DNA from: Tomocerus qinae
Lineage: Eukaryota; Arthropoda; Collembola; Entomobryomorpha; Tomoceridae
Direction of reading: 5' to 3'
NCBI GenBank assembly: GCA_020055645.1
Contig: CM034547.1
Coordinates: 30,380,513-30,444,512 of the forward strand
DNA: 64,000 nucleotides
Part shown: piece after piece, positions 20,781 to 34,000 of the stretch
Position numbering within the stretch: the stretch's first letter is position 1
How the letters are laid out: the number at the start of each line of letters is the position of its first letter
Program-made: the position numbers and the translations under genes
The notes under the pieces: generated by a model
The model's database searches: none
What the model saw: the letters and a program-made list of their open reading frames with translations, nothing else
Told to the model about the DNA's origin: nothing

Positions 20781-23700
20781 ATGGAAAGTTTAAATCATAA
20801 TTTGAGAGCAGCATTGAAAAAGGAAAGTGTTGGAGGTCAATTGACGGAGGATATGGACGGATTTTGTCCAGTGGAAGAAAAATGTGTTAAGAATTTCATG
20901 AACGAATATCAGATAAAGGCATTTCCACCATTTTACTCAAAGGTACTGCACGGGGTATGTATAATTAACAATTAATTTTGCTTACCGGTTCCTTTATGAA
21001 CCAAAACTGAAATTATTTCAGAACCAAGTAGGATTATATTTATATAATCAGCGGGAGACTTATAGGCCAATCTGGCTATAAAATAATCAGAAATAACTAT
21101 ACGCAAATATAGACAGCTCTGACTGTATATATAGACATTTCTGACTGCAGCTTGTACTGGGCCTATGCATTGAAATTGAAACTGTCATATAGTTACTTTT
21201 GATTATACTTTTAGTTTTTCGCATGCTCACACTAGTAAATATCCGTTGATTTACATGTAAAGTATACCATAAAAAAGAGAAAAAAATTTCGGTCAGAATA
21301 TCCGTTGGGTTTGTTTATATTATGCCTAGGTACCGTACAACAGGGAAAAGAATGAATCGGCAGTCACTCCTGTGTTAAATAAACGCGATTAAAAGATAAT
21401 GGTAGTCTGTATCTATATGTGTCATTAATAAATGCACTTAAATGCATTACATAAAAAATATATCTAAGATTTTATGATTCGTTTTCTCATACAGAATACA
21501 AATGCAAACTACAATATCATGAAAGATGTAGCTGTTTAAATTTTCAGCTCGTCTTCTGTAAAATCCTTTGTAAAAATAATAAAATTAATTTTATCAACCA
21601 AAATTTTTTATTGAAAAAATGGTTTTGGTATAGTATTAGTAAACTTAGAGCAGTTTTGCCCTTATTGGGCGAAAAGTTTTAAAGTTTATACAATTTTTTT
21701 CTTTTAGGATGAGAATTTTTTAAGTCCATACAATTTTCCCTAGTTATTTTTTAAAAATTTAATTTTTAATTTTTTTCTATTTACTTATTAATATGGGCAC
21801 CTTCAATAGTTACATAATAATTTTCTTGCATGCTGGCAGTTGACAGACAGAACAGACAGCAGCGTCGTAAGTATAGTATTTTGATCATATAGTCAGAAAT
21901 GTCTATGTGTACAGTCAGAGCTGACTATATTTTGGTATAGTTATTTCTGACTATTTTATAGCCAGATTGGCCTATAAGTCTCCCACTGATAATTAAGAAG
22001 TGTGCAGATATGCAGTTGCTGCTGCCTGTCTCAACTGTCAACTCAATGTATAATGTCTATGGATTATTCAGGGCCGCTGCCAGTAAAATAATTTCTGGAA
22101 GAAGCTTCCTCCCAATGTTATATAACTTGGTTTGGTATGTATAAGATACATGGCAAAATATAAGGAAAGTGGAGAACCAAGATTCATTAATTCAGGTCAG
22201 GATTTTGAATGTGTGGGTTTAATTGTCAATAAATACTTGTTGAGAATGATAAACGAAAATTAACGATTCGTTTTCGCTTGATCTCCTAAATCTCTTAATG
22301 TTTCTCTTCTTTTTAGGAAACACCATTGATATTACTTACAATTACTTAGTCATTAAATTTATCAGTAATTTTTGGGTAGCGGTATACCGCGGTAGGAGCG
22401 CGAATCCCACCTCTGGTTGCAGTTGCAGCCGGCCATGACATACTTGTTCATAGTATTAATAAGTATATCTAATTAATTGTTGATATGACTTAAACATGAT
22501 TTTGTTGTCAATAATGTGTCGTTTATGATATGATATTTTTTATTATCGTAGAAATACACTCATTTTCAATGATGTTGATGACTTATAATTTGAAACTATT
22601 TATTATAAGTTGCTTTTACTCTTTCAGGTTCCAAGTACTGATGACCTTATGAAAGCGAAAATCCGTGAAGAGGCTAGAGAGCTTCTTCTAATGAAAAAAA
22701 GCCAGGATCTCTTTGACCATGATGAGCTCACAGTAACTTTCCAACTTAGTACACTGTCTTATATTTTCACTCAAAAATTAAAGTTAAGTCAACTCAAGTT
22801 TACTTTGATTTTGTCAACTAATTCATAGGATCTGTACATGACTCTGGAGAAACATGCCAGTCCTCCATTCTGTGGTGAAGCAAATGAAGAAAAATTTATG
22901 AATTACAACGATTTTAAAAGTGTCGTATCTTCATTAAATGAAAAATCCAAGTAAGCTGATTTACAAATAAATTAGAAGACTCCAATGATATGAAATTCAT
23001 AATTCACTAACACAGATGGTTTTTAATAAGATATGACCCATAATGGGGCTGTAATTTCTTCGCGGAGGTCATCTCCTTCGGTCACCCGGCGCCCAAAAAA
23101 CAATAATTGTTTTTGCGCCTCAAGCGCCCGAAAAACTGATATTTGGGCGCCACTTGCGCCCGAAAACCAATTTTTTTTGGCCACAGATTGGATCCGCCAT
23201 AAAGAAAGCTTTGAGCGCCCAGGGCACCCAAAGAAGAAATTACAGAATTCATTGAAATATTTTAAGCTATTTTTAATTCAATTAGAAACTCATGGAAGAG
23301 TATTTTTAATTACTACGTAAATTAATATTCATCTAGTTGTCTTTTATATCATTATTGCTTATTGTTATTTTTATATTGTTACTTTAATGTTGGTAATAAA
23401 TTGGCATTGTGTATTATTTGTAGAAAGTTATTGACACCAAAGGTGTTCATGAAACTTTTAACGGATGATCCTTATGGTCGAGTATCTGTCACAACCCTGT
23501 TTAATTATGTCATGAGAAAGACTTGGTTAAAACAAACAAGAATCGGACTTTCCATGTATGATGAAACTGGCAGGGGTTACATTAAAGAGTCGGTATGTCG
23601 TACTTTATTCGTAAACTTCTTCTACTTTCTTGGTGCGAACGAAGCATTCATTCGAGGATTCTTTCAAATGCGAATGACTGAGTGATGAACATCTCATTTT

Positions 23701-25003
23701 CATTCATCTCAAGTTTATTTTGATGTATTAACAATTTATACTTTGAATTTTCAGGGATTAGAATGTTATATCAACGAATTAATTCCCACATTGGTTCAGC
23801 TTAATGGATTGGATCAATCATTTTTACCGTTTTACGTATGTACGGCGGTTAGAAAATTCTTCTTTTTCTTAGATCAAAATAGGACTGGAAGGGTTAAAGT
23901 TCTGGATATCTTATGCAGTGGTTTCATTGACGATCTCTTGGATGTAAGTACAGTTGACCCTTTTCCTTTTTAAGTTGCAGCTGTGTAATTTTAGTTATTG
24001 TACTATTGTGTTGCTCAATGTATCATGTGATAACTATATTATTGCCTACAATTACAAATTACAAATAATAATTATTGGAATAATTAATTATAAAAATTTA
24101 ATAGCTGCGAGAGGAAGAACCTCCAAAGGATTCTAATTGGTTTTCTGTCCAATCTACTATGAAAGCCTACGGAAGATACCTTAATCTTGATACTGATCAT
24201 AATGGAATGTTGAGTAAAAAGGAACTACTAAAGTAAGTGTTTCACTAAAAGTCATTTTTGCTGTTCATAGTTTTGTAATTTTAATGTGCTTTATAATAAT
24301 GATATGTAAAGATATGCCGGAGGGTCTGCATCCCTCACAGAAACTTTTGTTGAACGAGTCTTTCAAGAGTGCTTAACATTCGAAGGGGAAATGGACTATA
24401 GAACTTATTTGGATTTTGTCCTTGCAATGGAAAATCGCAAAGAGCCGCAATCTATTCAATATTTCTTTCGAATTTTAGATATTGATCACAAAGGATATTT
24501 AAACTCATTTGACCTTCATTTTTTCTTCAAGGTATAAGCACTTAGATATTAAATAGTAAAGATTTAGTTAATTTAGTTGTAACTATGTAGTACTATTTCA
24601 TATTTTACGGCATTATGTAATAGGATATAAAAAAGTACATGGATAACCATTATCCGGAGCAAATATTATTTGAAGACGTAAAGGATGAAATTTTTGATAT
24701 GGTGAAGCCCAAAAATTCTCTAAAAATAACGCTAAATGATCTGATGAAAAGGTAGTTTTGACAATTAAATTTCAGTCGATTTAAATTTAAAGTATCTATT
24801 ATCTATGTCTCAAAAAATGTGATTTAGTCGTTCTATTTTCGCATGTGAAAAAATCTTTTAATTCCTAACCTTTAAATTACAGTGGATGTGGATCAACTGT
24901 GGTGCATATACTGACTGATTTTAATGGTTTCTGGATGTATGAAAATCGAGAGGCTAGCGTGCCAGAAGTAAGAAAAGATGATGGTCGTTCCTCTGATGTG
25001 TGA
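20781..25003 (+). CDS. PPP2R3C: PP2A regulatory subunit B'' gamma (EF-hand)
   Basis: Regulatory subunit of protein phosphatase 2A that directs the catalytic core; in vertebrates linked to MCM3AP/GANP and centrosomal functions. Nine exons: 20781-20954, 22628-22732, 22829-22950, 23424-23592, 23755-23943, 24105-24232, 24312-24531, 24624-24751 and 24883-25003. All are in frame, giving 451 residues (human 453). Conserved blocks: FMKLLTDDPYGRVSV, FNYVMRKTWLKQTRIGLSMY, ELIPTLVQLNGLD, FYVCTAVRKFFFFLDQNRTG, the canonical EF loop DTDHNGMLSKKE, QECLTFEGEMDYRTYLDFVL, ENRKEPQSIQYFFRILDIDH, DVKDEIFDMVKPKN and DFNGFWMYENREA. The frame is open upstream of the ATG but has no earlier ATG. A non-coding leader exon may end at ~20549 (GTAAGT) and splice to a TAG near 20673. 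Polyadenylation candidates at 25517 and 25529. Intact. Confidence 0.96.
21049..21988. mobile_element. hAT-like non-autonomous element in PPP2R3C intron 1
   Basis: Termini CAGCGGGAGACTTATAGGCC and the inverse of CAGTGGGAGACTTATAGGCC. Inverted similarity runs ~95 bp, through tctggctataaaata, tcagaaataactata and agtcagaaatgtctat. CAG ends suggest hAT. A clean 8-bp target duplication is not visible: the flanks share only ataat. 940 bp, no transposase. Confidence 0.75.
22069..22450 (+). mobile_element. Degenerate repeat fragment in PPP2R3C intron 1
   Basis: Opens with cagggccgctgccag, close to the hAT-like end at 31350. Near 22375-22425 a GC-rich patch (tagcggtataccgcggtagg, then agcgcgaatcccacctctgg) has a passing likeness to a tRNA-type B box. 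The two may belong to different remnants. Weak. Confidence 0.3.
23050..23244. mobile_element. Probable MITE in PPP2R3C intron 3
   Basis: Short terminal inverted repeat tgtaatttcttc/gaagaaattaca enclosing ~170 bp that is far more GC-rich than the intron and repeats 'ggcgccc' and 'gcgcccgaaaa' words in both orientations. No target duplication seen. Confidence 0.5.
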
Positions 25004-28000
25004 TTCTGTGATTTATTGTAATTAGAACAGATCTAATAGACAATAACAAACTGAAAAATGAAGCAGTTTAATACAATGTTACAACTATAATATTCTAAAG
25101 ATCTTGGTATATTCCTTTGTTTTTGCGGCACAAGCGATCAAGCAATATCAATACCAATGAAAAGCAATTTTAAATATTATAGGTGTACCGTGTAGTACAC
25201 AATGGACATTTTAAAGTAACTGCAAAGTATGTATTATCGGCCGATTATACAAACTTCAAAAATAACAACGCAACCATATTGATTTTAACAAGTTAATAAT
25301 AATTTTGATATTGAATTAATCTTTGTTATGTTACTATTTTTATACAATGCATCCCATAGGCAATGCTAATTAGTTAATTGAGTTAGGTAGGTATAAGTTC
25401 TATAAATTACAAATTTTCCAATTCGGTAATTAATTAATTATTGATAAATAATTTAACTTAATTAGCCATAAGAGGAAGAGTTAGTTATTTTCTGTAGGAG
25501 AAAGTTCCCTTGATATAATAAACAAAACAATAAATAGCTAAGTAGCCAAAAATAAAGATATTATCTTTACACAATGCATTTGGTACACAATAAGACGTGA
25601 AAAATATGGTTGAATAGGTTTCATACTGATATAAATAGAAGGTTAGTATATCATCTAACGATATTCTCTTTGAGATGTTATTCTACTTTGGCAGTTAATA
25701 GTAAGTAACTGATTGATTCAGGAATATTACGACTATCGATGAAGTAGTCGGTAGTATCGATAAACTTATGGTAGACCTTTGAAAACTAAAGATGGTTCTT
25801 TGGATTCGCGTACCTAACATCGATCGCAGAGCTTGGTTGCTGAAAGGAACACTAGACAGAATGAAAGTCAAAGTAAGAGTAGCTCTGATCTGTTGATAGA
25901 ACAGGTATCTGTCTCTTGCTTTGATGATGTCAGTGACACTGGCTTTTCCATCTCTCGGCTAACTACCCTGACAGTCGATGATAAGAAATCTTTTAATAGA
26001 AATCGGATGCTAGTTTTCAAGTTAAGAGTAGCCGTCTAGTATTTCTTCCCTTTCAGTCTATTTCTAAATTATAGCCACTCATAAGTGGGTTTTCTGTGTT
26101 CTCTCTCAAGGATGAAGCCTTTGTTGGTTTACGATCTGTGATGGGAATGTCTTATCTGCCGTCTCAATACGAACAATAAGATGTTTAAATTAATTGTTGA
26201 TAAAGCTTTAGCATTATAGCTTGTATGGCATAGATTTTGTCACGCGGAGAAAGCCAAAGACGTCATATTATTATCTTCCTATTTTAACGAGCAGATATGA
26301 GGTTTACTTTCTTGTAACCTAACCTAACATCGATGCATAGTTTAAACGTATGAGTATGGGGATATAATTATGTGCGTGTTAAAAGCTAGAGGAGTACTAG
26401 TACATCTCAAGCCATAAAACATATTGTTGTTAGTTAGGGTGAAAACAGCCTTTTTATTGTACTCTTTGTTGTTCTGCATCGATCTAACTTTTTATGACAT
26501 ACTTTCTCCTAAGTAGATTCGTACAAAGGCTTTGTTCCGTCTTTGTCACAGCAGTGAAAGGTAAATGTCCGATTTCTAGTACACGTTCTCGTTTTAAAAT
26601 GAAGGTATGTATTTATGTAGTTCTATGCAGCTTTCCCTGCTACATCATTGCGAAAGCAAAATAAAATTGAACAGATATAAGTTTAAACTCATTCTCCATC
26701 TGCATGTCTTTAGTGGGTAATTAACCATTTACTGTCTATAATACAAACATTAATATTATAACCGTTGATGATACATGTACGTAATTTAATGTATTTTATT
26801 TCATTATTGTTTATAGGGCAAGGTAGGTGCATTGCAAGTATAATAGACACGTGTAAAGTATATAAGATTTAGTAGCGTTTGCAAAGAGCTTCACGTGGAC
26901 GGACTTTGTGTGAATTTTTTTCACACCTGCTGCTTGTGTTGGTTAGATCCGAACTTTTATATGCACAAAGGACAGTATAGTAATTTTTGTGCTAGGAACA
27001 GATATTTATAAATTGGAAATTGAATGGAGAAACATTGTATATTCAGCTCAACCATTTCTGCATTGCATTTTGCTTTTAATGGATTCAGGTGAAAGTTGGA
27101 GAAAGCTGAAGAGAAAGCTTTTTCTGAGTATTACAGTAAGCTCTACCTCAGCTACACAATGCTGTGATCACAATGCAAGTGCAAACACAATAAAAGTGTA
27201 GCATTTTGAATGAAATACTTTGCAGCAGGCAGCTTTAGGTCTTTTATCTACAGAGAACGACAGACCAAGGTCTTGCAGACTTGAGTTTTTTAACCTCTCA
27301 CGCTGTGTACAGGATCTGCTGTGGCATATGACATGCTAAATGGTTTTCTTTACTTGAAGTCTTCATTTAGAATACATTTACCAGAGCTCTAGACTAAACT
27401 GCAAGTTTGTGTGCAATTTACGTGTTGAACTTGTCTTGAAAATATTATCATTTACTTTTACAGAAAATGGATCAATAGATAGATGAGTGTTTACCGGTAA
27501 ACTGTATTGCAAATGGAGGTTGGGAGGAATAAATACAACATGGATGACTTGGATAACTTAGCTTTGGCTAATGAAACTGCTTAAATTAGAAACAAAGATT
27601 GTTCAAAGGCATTAGGCATAATTCTAGATTAAGTTTGATGGTTTAAAGTAGATGTAAATTCCAGAGTAGTGGACAGTTAACTCAAATCTTTTGTTTTGCT
27701 TGTTATTGTACTGATGTATGAGAGAAAAGTTACAATAATTAAATTACAATTTATACAGATGCATTTAATGATACGAAACATGATCCATGTATGAGTACTT
27801 CGGCAACAGATATAAATTATCATACTCTGAGATGAATTTGTATCACTACAAGTATTTACACCTTTTCTGTTTGCTCTGATACTCATGGCTTGATATTTTT
27901 GGCAGAAAATGGCGTCTTATAAGTTTAGCAACCCAACCCCATACTTTCATTAAATATGGACTTATACATCTACTTACGTCTAGAGAGCAGTATTTGACTT

Positions 28001-31000
28001 GTAGTAATAATATTACAGCATTAGATAGTTGCCAAAGAAAGTAGCTTGAACTGGAAACATAAGCATACGTATCTAAGCTAACTTTAAGCTCCCACTGCTG
28101 TTAGCAATCAAACAGAGAAACTGTAGCCCCAAAGTGAAGTGTTTCGTAATGCAAAGCAGCTGGAATTAGTCGTTTCTCGTCTCGTTCTCAAGTTGTTGCA
28201 ATTGCGAAAGACTAGCAAGCTACAAAGTCGAGCTGCGATGAAAATTTCATCAAATATGAATGAGTCCATTTCCGCCACTGCTGCCAGAACAACTCTCAAT
28301 TTGTACTATTTAGGTATTCCGTTGTGGATAGTGGCTGGCTACAAGAATCCGAGAAGACTCTTTTGGAACAGAGAGTGTAGATGCAGACTACAAGAGACGA
28401 GTGTGTCTGTAGCATTTAGGGGTCTACATTTATCTTCAGTATATCTGACTAAGCCTAAGCTCTGAGTATATAACTACGTAATGGAAACTGCACAGCATCA
28501 TCAGTTCCATTCAGTACAACTAGCCAACTACGAAATACAATAAGTAAAACCATCTACTTTTGTCGTTTTCCAAGAAACGCGATTTTCCTTCGGTATTTTC
28601 AATCCCCTCACAGTTTTATGCTACCATACAATAACGGGTTGGTTTCGGCTACCGGGAAATGTTCTGTCCAGATTAGAATACTCTTTATGCAGCTCAAAGA
28701 ATAACCGAACTCAAGAACAAATTGAACCTTTTGGTTATTTTCACTTTCATCTAGAGAAAGCTTTTATCCTGCTGAGAATATGGTATTATGTAGTAAATAG
28801 TATGCCGTAACACTCCATGTCCATGAGTTTGAGAATCTCTCGAATTTTAGTGCTTATTTATCGCATTGGTCTTTCTTATTCTACTATTTGGTTTGTGCAG
28901 TTAAAAATTATTTTTTAGTCAAGTAAGTTTAGTAACAATCTGAAAAAAATCGCAAAATAGACAGCTTTATATGGTAAAATCGAAATCTGGAGATGTGGAT
29001 ATTGTTTATTTCCACCTTTGAAATATGCCTACTTGAACATTTTAGTTCTGTCATGGTCCGGGAATGGGGGAATCAACTAGCTTAGGTAAGCAACTTTTTC
29101 GAAGTTGATAAAATTGATGCCTGCTGACTGTTGTTCGAATTTTTTCATTTTTAAGTTAGTAGGTGTATGGATTTAATGATTTGTTGTCATTCCGTTGTCT
29201 ATAGGTGTAGTCTACGTAAGTAGACTCACATTATTACCAGCTCGAAAAATCTTGATTCCAGATATTGTGAGGGTAGTGAGTTGCCACACATTCCCTACGA
29301 ACAAAAGTGTACATGACTTAAATTGCTTACACTATGAAGTTAACTGTTGAATTTGTATTCTCAAAACTTTGTCAGTTAGTAACTTTAGGAAGGCACCCTT
29401 GATACAAGAAAAATGAATGAATGAGCGGGGAAAGCTTACTCATGAATGGAAGCATTTATTTTCATTATTGACTGTGTATTAAATGAGTTCTTTTTATCTG
29501 TAGGATTTAATTTTTTTCCATACAGCCACCTGTATAATCTAGGTATTTGTGAAACGAATGCACTTAACGTGTGTTACCTTACAGAGAGGATTAACCGTTT
29601 TTGGACAAGGTTTGTAAATCTTGAGAGGGAAAGTCTCCAAGCGCTTAGTGCAAGTCATTGAAATGAAATTGGTTTTCTTGGTGGATTACAAGGATATTAA
29701 GCCTTGCACTTTTACAGCATATACAGATAATGCCGATGGATCAAGTAATGTAAAGAGCTGCAAACTTATGTTCATTCAGTTTTCTTCTTTTAACTTTTTC
29801 TGCAAGCATCTAAGACAGAACTGGGTATAATTGAATTTCTTTCTTGAGCATAAGAGTTCTTAAGGTGAGTCAGGTTAACTATACTTAAATGTATGTATCT
29901 TCATAGTGTAGATACAGGTAGAAGCAAATGAATGTAAAGAACCTGTCAGACAAGGTAGTAGTAGTGGGTATGGTAGTATATAGATCATGAAAGGTTTGTT
30001 CTGCTACAGATAAGTACATAATGCTTTCATACCGGTATGCTGACTCATTTGCGAGATGCTGGTCTTGTGCATAGTTTTTGGCGGTGCTCTATTCCAGTTT
30101 GCTCTTCTTATCTGATGGTAGGCAATTTGCACAGTTTTCCACTCAAACTTTACCTAACAGCTACTCAGTTTGACTTGGGAGTTCACTAACAAAGTACGAG
30201 AACTTCGAGTCAAGTCGAGTCAACTTATGTCAAGTCTACTTAAAATAAGCTAAAGTTGGACCGGGCCATTTTGTGCCATTGCTCTCGTTTACTTTAAAAC
30301 TCTTTGAAAAATCTATGTGCTTTAGCTTATTACGGCTTGTCTACTTACTACCTAGCATTGAATAGTGTAGAACTAAGTTTCTCCTTAAAATCTGCAAGTA
30401 GTGCAGAGTAGTCTCAGTCGGGGAGGAAGACCAATATTCACTTTGCGTAATAGTTACTCAAAAGTTAAAACTTTTACAGTTATTTCAGTCCACGGAGCTA
30501 TATCTACAAAGCAAAGACAACCTGGGCTCAGTTTAGTTTGTTTATAAGAGCGCATCTTATTGCATTAGAAGTAGTTCATCAAGTCAAAAAAGCAATTCAC
30601 CTTTACTAGTCACTTTCCGCTTCTTCAGTTCATTTTCAAAGTCGTTTTCTTTTCAACTTTCATCGCACAACAGGGCCTGATATAAAAAATCAAGGAGAAA
30701 GTCTGTTTGTGTAAAAGTACTAACTTCGCAGTACCCACTTGCTTCTCCTGCAAAAGCTAAGCCACTCAACTGGAAACCAAGTAGATAATGCAAAGTGAAA
30801 AGGCTATCGCTCTTTCTTCTTTCCATTTACATACATACACTAATGTGTGCGTTTTTTTTACTTATTTTTGTCAGGAAGGCATTTTCTCTGCTTTACTCAA
30901 ACAAACTTTCACTTTGCTTTCCCGTTTACAAATTGAATTTTTAATTTGTTATATATGTGCTTTCATAATGTCGAAATTACATTTTACATAGTTTTTATAC

Positions 31001-34000
31001 TACTTATATGTACTTCTTAGCTTTACTTATACAGATAGTGGTAGTAATTTTATGTATGCACGTTGGTACGGTCGGTATATTACAGTCTCGCATAATTTAT
31101 TAATTCTTGAGATGTTCACTGTCAGACTTTCAAAAGCCCAGGAAAGGGTAATTATGGCTTTGACGGAAATACATAGGTAAACTAATACGTTAAAGACTTT
31201 CCTTTTGACCCTTTATTTTAGCATACGTACAACAAACTGCCTTTAATTTTTTAATATGGATATATTGACGTAATTGCCATGAACAGACGTAGTTTCCAGG
31301 TTTATTACATCTACTGTTGACTTTAAGAGATGCGATAACTCAAAATTAGCAGGGCCGCAGCCAGGAAAAATTTCGGGGGGCAAGAAATTTTTTGGGTTTT
31401 AAGCCAAAGAAATTCCTTTCCTGCCTGCGACTCTGAACATTAGTAATGAAAAGGTGTTGTCATAATACTTCTGTGAATCAATTACGATAATTTAATTACA
31501 ACCAAATTGAAGTGTGTAAAGTATGTGTTCACTTCAAATGATGTTGATGCCGTGTAAAATAAAATTTTGTCACAATTAGTTTTAGCTATTTAAAGAGATA
31601 GATCCATTGAAATAAAATATAGGTATAGATAATATTATGCCGATGATCTACAAAAAATTGCAATTGAACGTATGTAGTTCTAGAGATGTAAAAATGTTTG
31701 TAAAATGACGCATAAGAATTCGCCATTGAGCTGTATAGACTAGTATCAGTATTTGTTTGTGTAATTTGACACATACTATCATCTGAAACCACGCATCTAT
31801 GCATTTATCAAGTGTACTGTTCTACAAAGGAAGAAAATGTTAGTTTTTATGTATGTATATCTTTTGTGTGTGTACAATGCAATAGCTGGGAATGGAATTC
31901 ATGCGGAACATAAAACTTTAAGCAGTAAAGTTAAGACAATTTCGAGAAAGTGGAGCTTTGGGTTCACGCTTTACGACTACTTTGCCCTTCAGAATTACCG
32001 AAAGATGCGAAATGATGTGATGCGATCATGTTTTTATAAAGAGTCACGTTGTATTCCTCCCTTTGCTCTCCCTCTAATAGTTTCTATGATGGTGAAATCT
32101 TCATGATGTATACAAACATTTTGGCTGATGCTTTTTTGACTTTCTTAGCCCTTTCGACTACCATGTTACACATTGTTATGTATAATATTATATCTATGCA
32201 CAGTAATACAATGTAATGTAATAAATAATAGTGAAAGTACTTATTGTATGTGTTCCCTACATAAAATGTGCTATCCAATATGTAATCCAAGGTCTTTCAA
32301 TTGTAAGTGTATATAGTCAGTAAACGAATATCGATACAACAATCGCTCTGCTAGTGGAGTAGAAATACGTAAAAGTATTATCTTTAGCTAGTACATGTAA
32401 AGCATGGCTATTTTGTTGGAGGTTTTACTTTGTAAAAGAAAAAATGCATGAAAATATTACGATAAACCCTAGAAAGATTACTGATTCTATACCACTGCAG
32501 ATTAATATCGTAACTATTATCTACGTCCCTTCCATTGGTTTATTTTCAATATATCTCCGCAGTGGAATGTACAAAAGTTACGAAAAACAATGGATGAAGC
32601 TACTAATGCAGACAGAGTACCATCTTGGAGTAGATTGCAATCGAATGGCAAACTCGTAAGAGGCAATGTTGTATTTTATTGAAATGGCAAATTGCATTAC
32701 GATTTCAATTGCAATTTACAAAACACATCGCTATGAGAAAGTGATAACATCAAAAAGTAAATGGCCACTACGGCTCCTCTTTCTCCTTAGATGGAGAAAG
32801 TATATTCGGAACAATTTCCTTCGATGTTCTTATCTGACTCGGTATTGCTCTGTAAGCGAAGTGCGCTGAAGTGCAATATTAAGAAATGATGTCACTGATA
32901 CCCCGTCGAATAGTTTTTGGTCTGCATTACACTTTGCTTCACACTGTAACTTTCATCTGTCTATTTACTACAATTGCCATTGTTTCTGCTATTGCTCTGC
33001 TTACTATCTGCTACATTTCGAGAGGAATTCCTAGCCATACGTTGTACCATCTTGTACTTTCTATTTGCGCTGTTTTTTGTTTATTCTCTTTGTACTTTTG
33101 ACTATGCTTATAAGGCGCAAGTTAAATACACGCTACAATACCATTTTATGTATCAAAAGTAAAATACACTGTCCCTTTACAGTAAAATACTTGTAGTCTT
33201 TTTCCTTTAGTCAAACAATATTGATTTTTTAATACACAATACACATTATAATAGTATACAATACATTCTGATAAGTAAACACATTTACTAACTTTCATAA
33301 GAAAAATCAGCGAAAGAAAACGATTATAATTCAATCAGAGCAATGAAATCCAATTAAAATACTGCTGCAGTTTATTGTTATATAATAGCTTAAGGAGAAT
33401 TGTTAATTGTTACAGAATTCTATATTAGGATCAAAAAGATTTACTGGGAATGGTTTGATGTAATTATTTATTTAGAAATAGAACTGAGTTAGGAAAGCAC
33501 TTTCCCCGAACTACGAGAGGGACTATGCTACTTTGAAGTCTTTGCATTGCGTAGATAATAAAAATGAAGGCAAATTCAATTTCACTTTGTGTTGACTCAG
33601 GGTCAAAAGGTCATAGTCGAGTTTCAATACTCTTTTAAATCCACTTTGATACGGTTTATTCGCTTGTAACATGCAAGATCGTCATTGAATCAATAGTATA
33701 CTATTATAGCTATGCTAACGTAAATAAATATACATGCTTGACTATGTTATTCAGATAATTAGCAAATTAAGCTTTATTATGTTATTCAGATATACTAGTA
33801 TTAATCAAGGTAGACAGTAACTGTTATAAGTGCTAAATTGGCAGTGTTAAAATTTACTAAACATAAAGACTTACAATAGTAAGAGGCAACATAACTGAAA
33901 AAGACGAAACAAGAAATTGTCTCAATTCTCTCCATACAGTTTGGTGTATTCATAAGTCAAAGGAATACTACATGAAAGGTGGCTGAATATGCACCTATAT

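Noticed and set aside
22375-22425. tRNA or tRNA-derived SINE
   Set aside because: A B-box-like agcgcgaatccc is present, but no cloverleaf, A box at the right distance or tail could be made out.
28139-28465. 108-codon frame, basic N-terminal half
   Set aside because: No recognised domain and no clear promoter or polyadenylation signal; within chance expectation.
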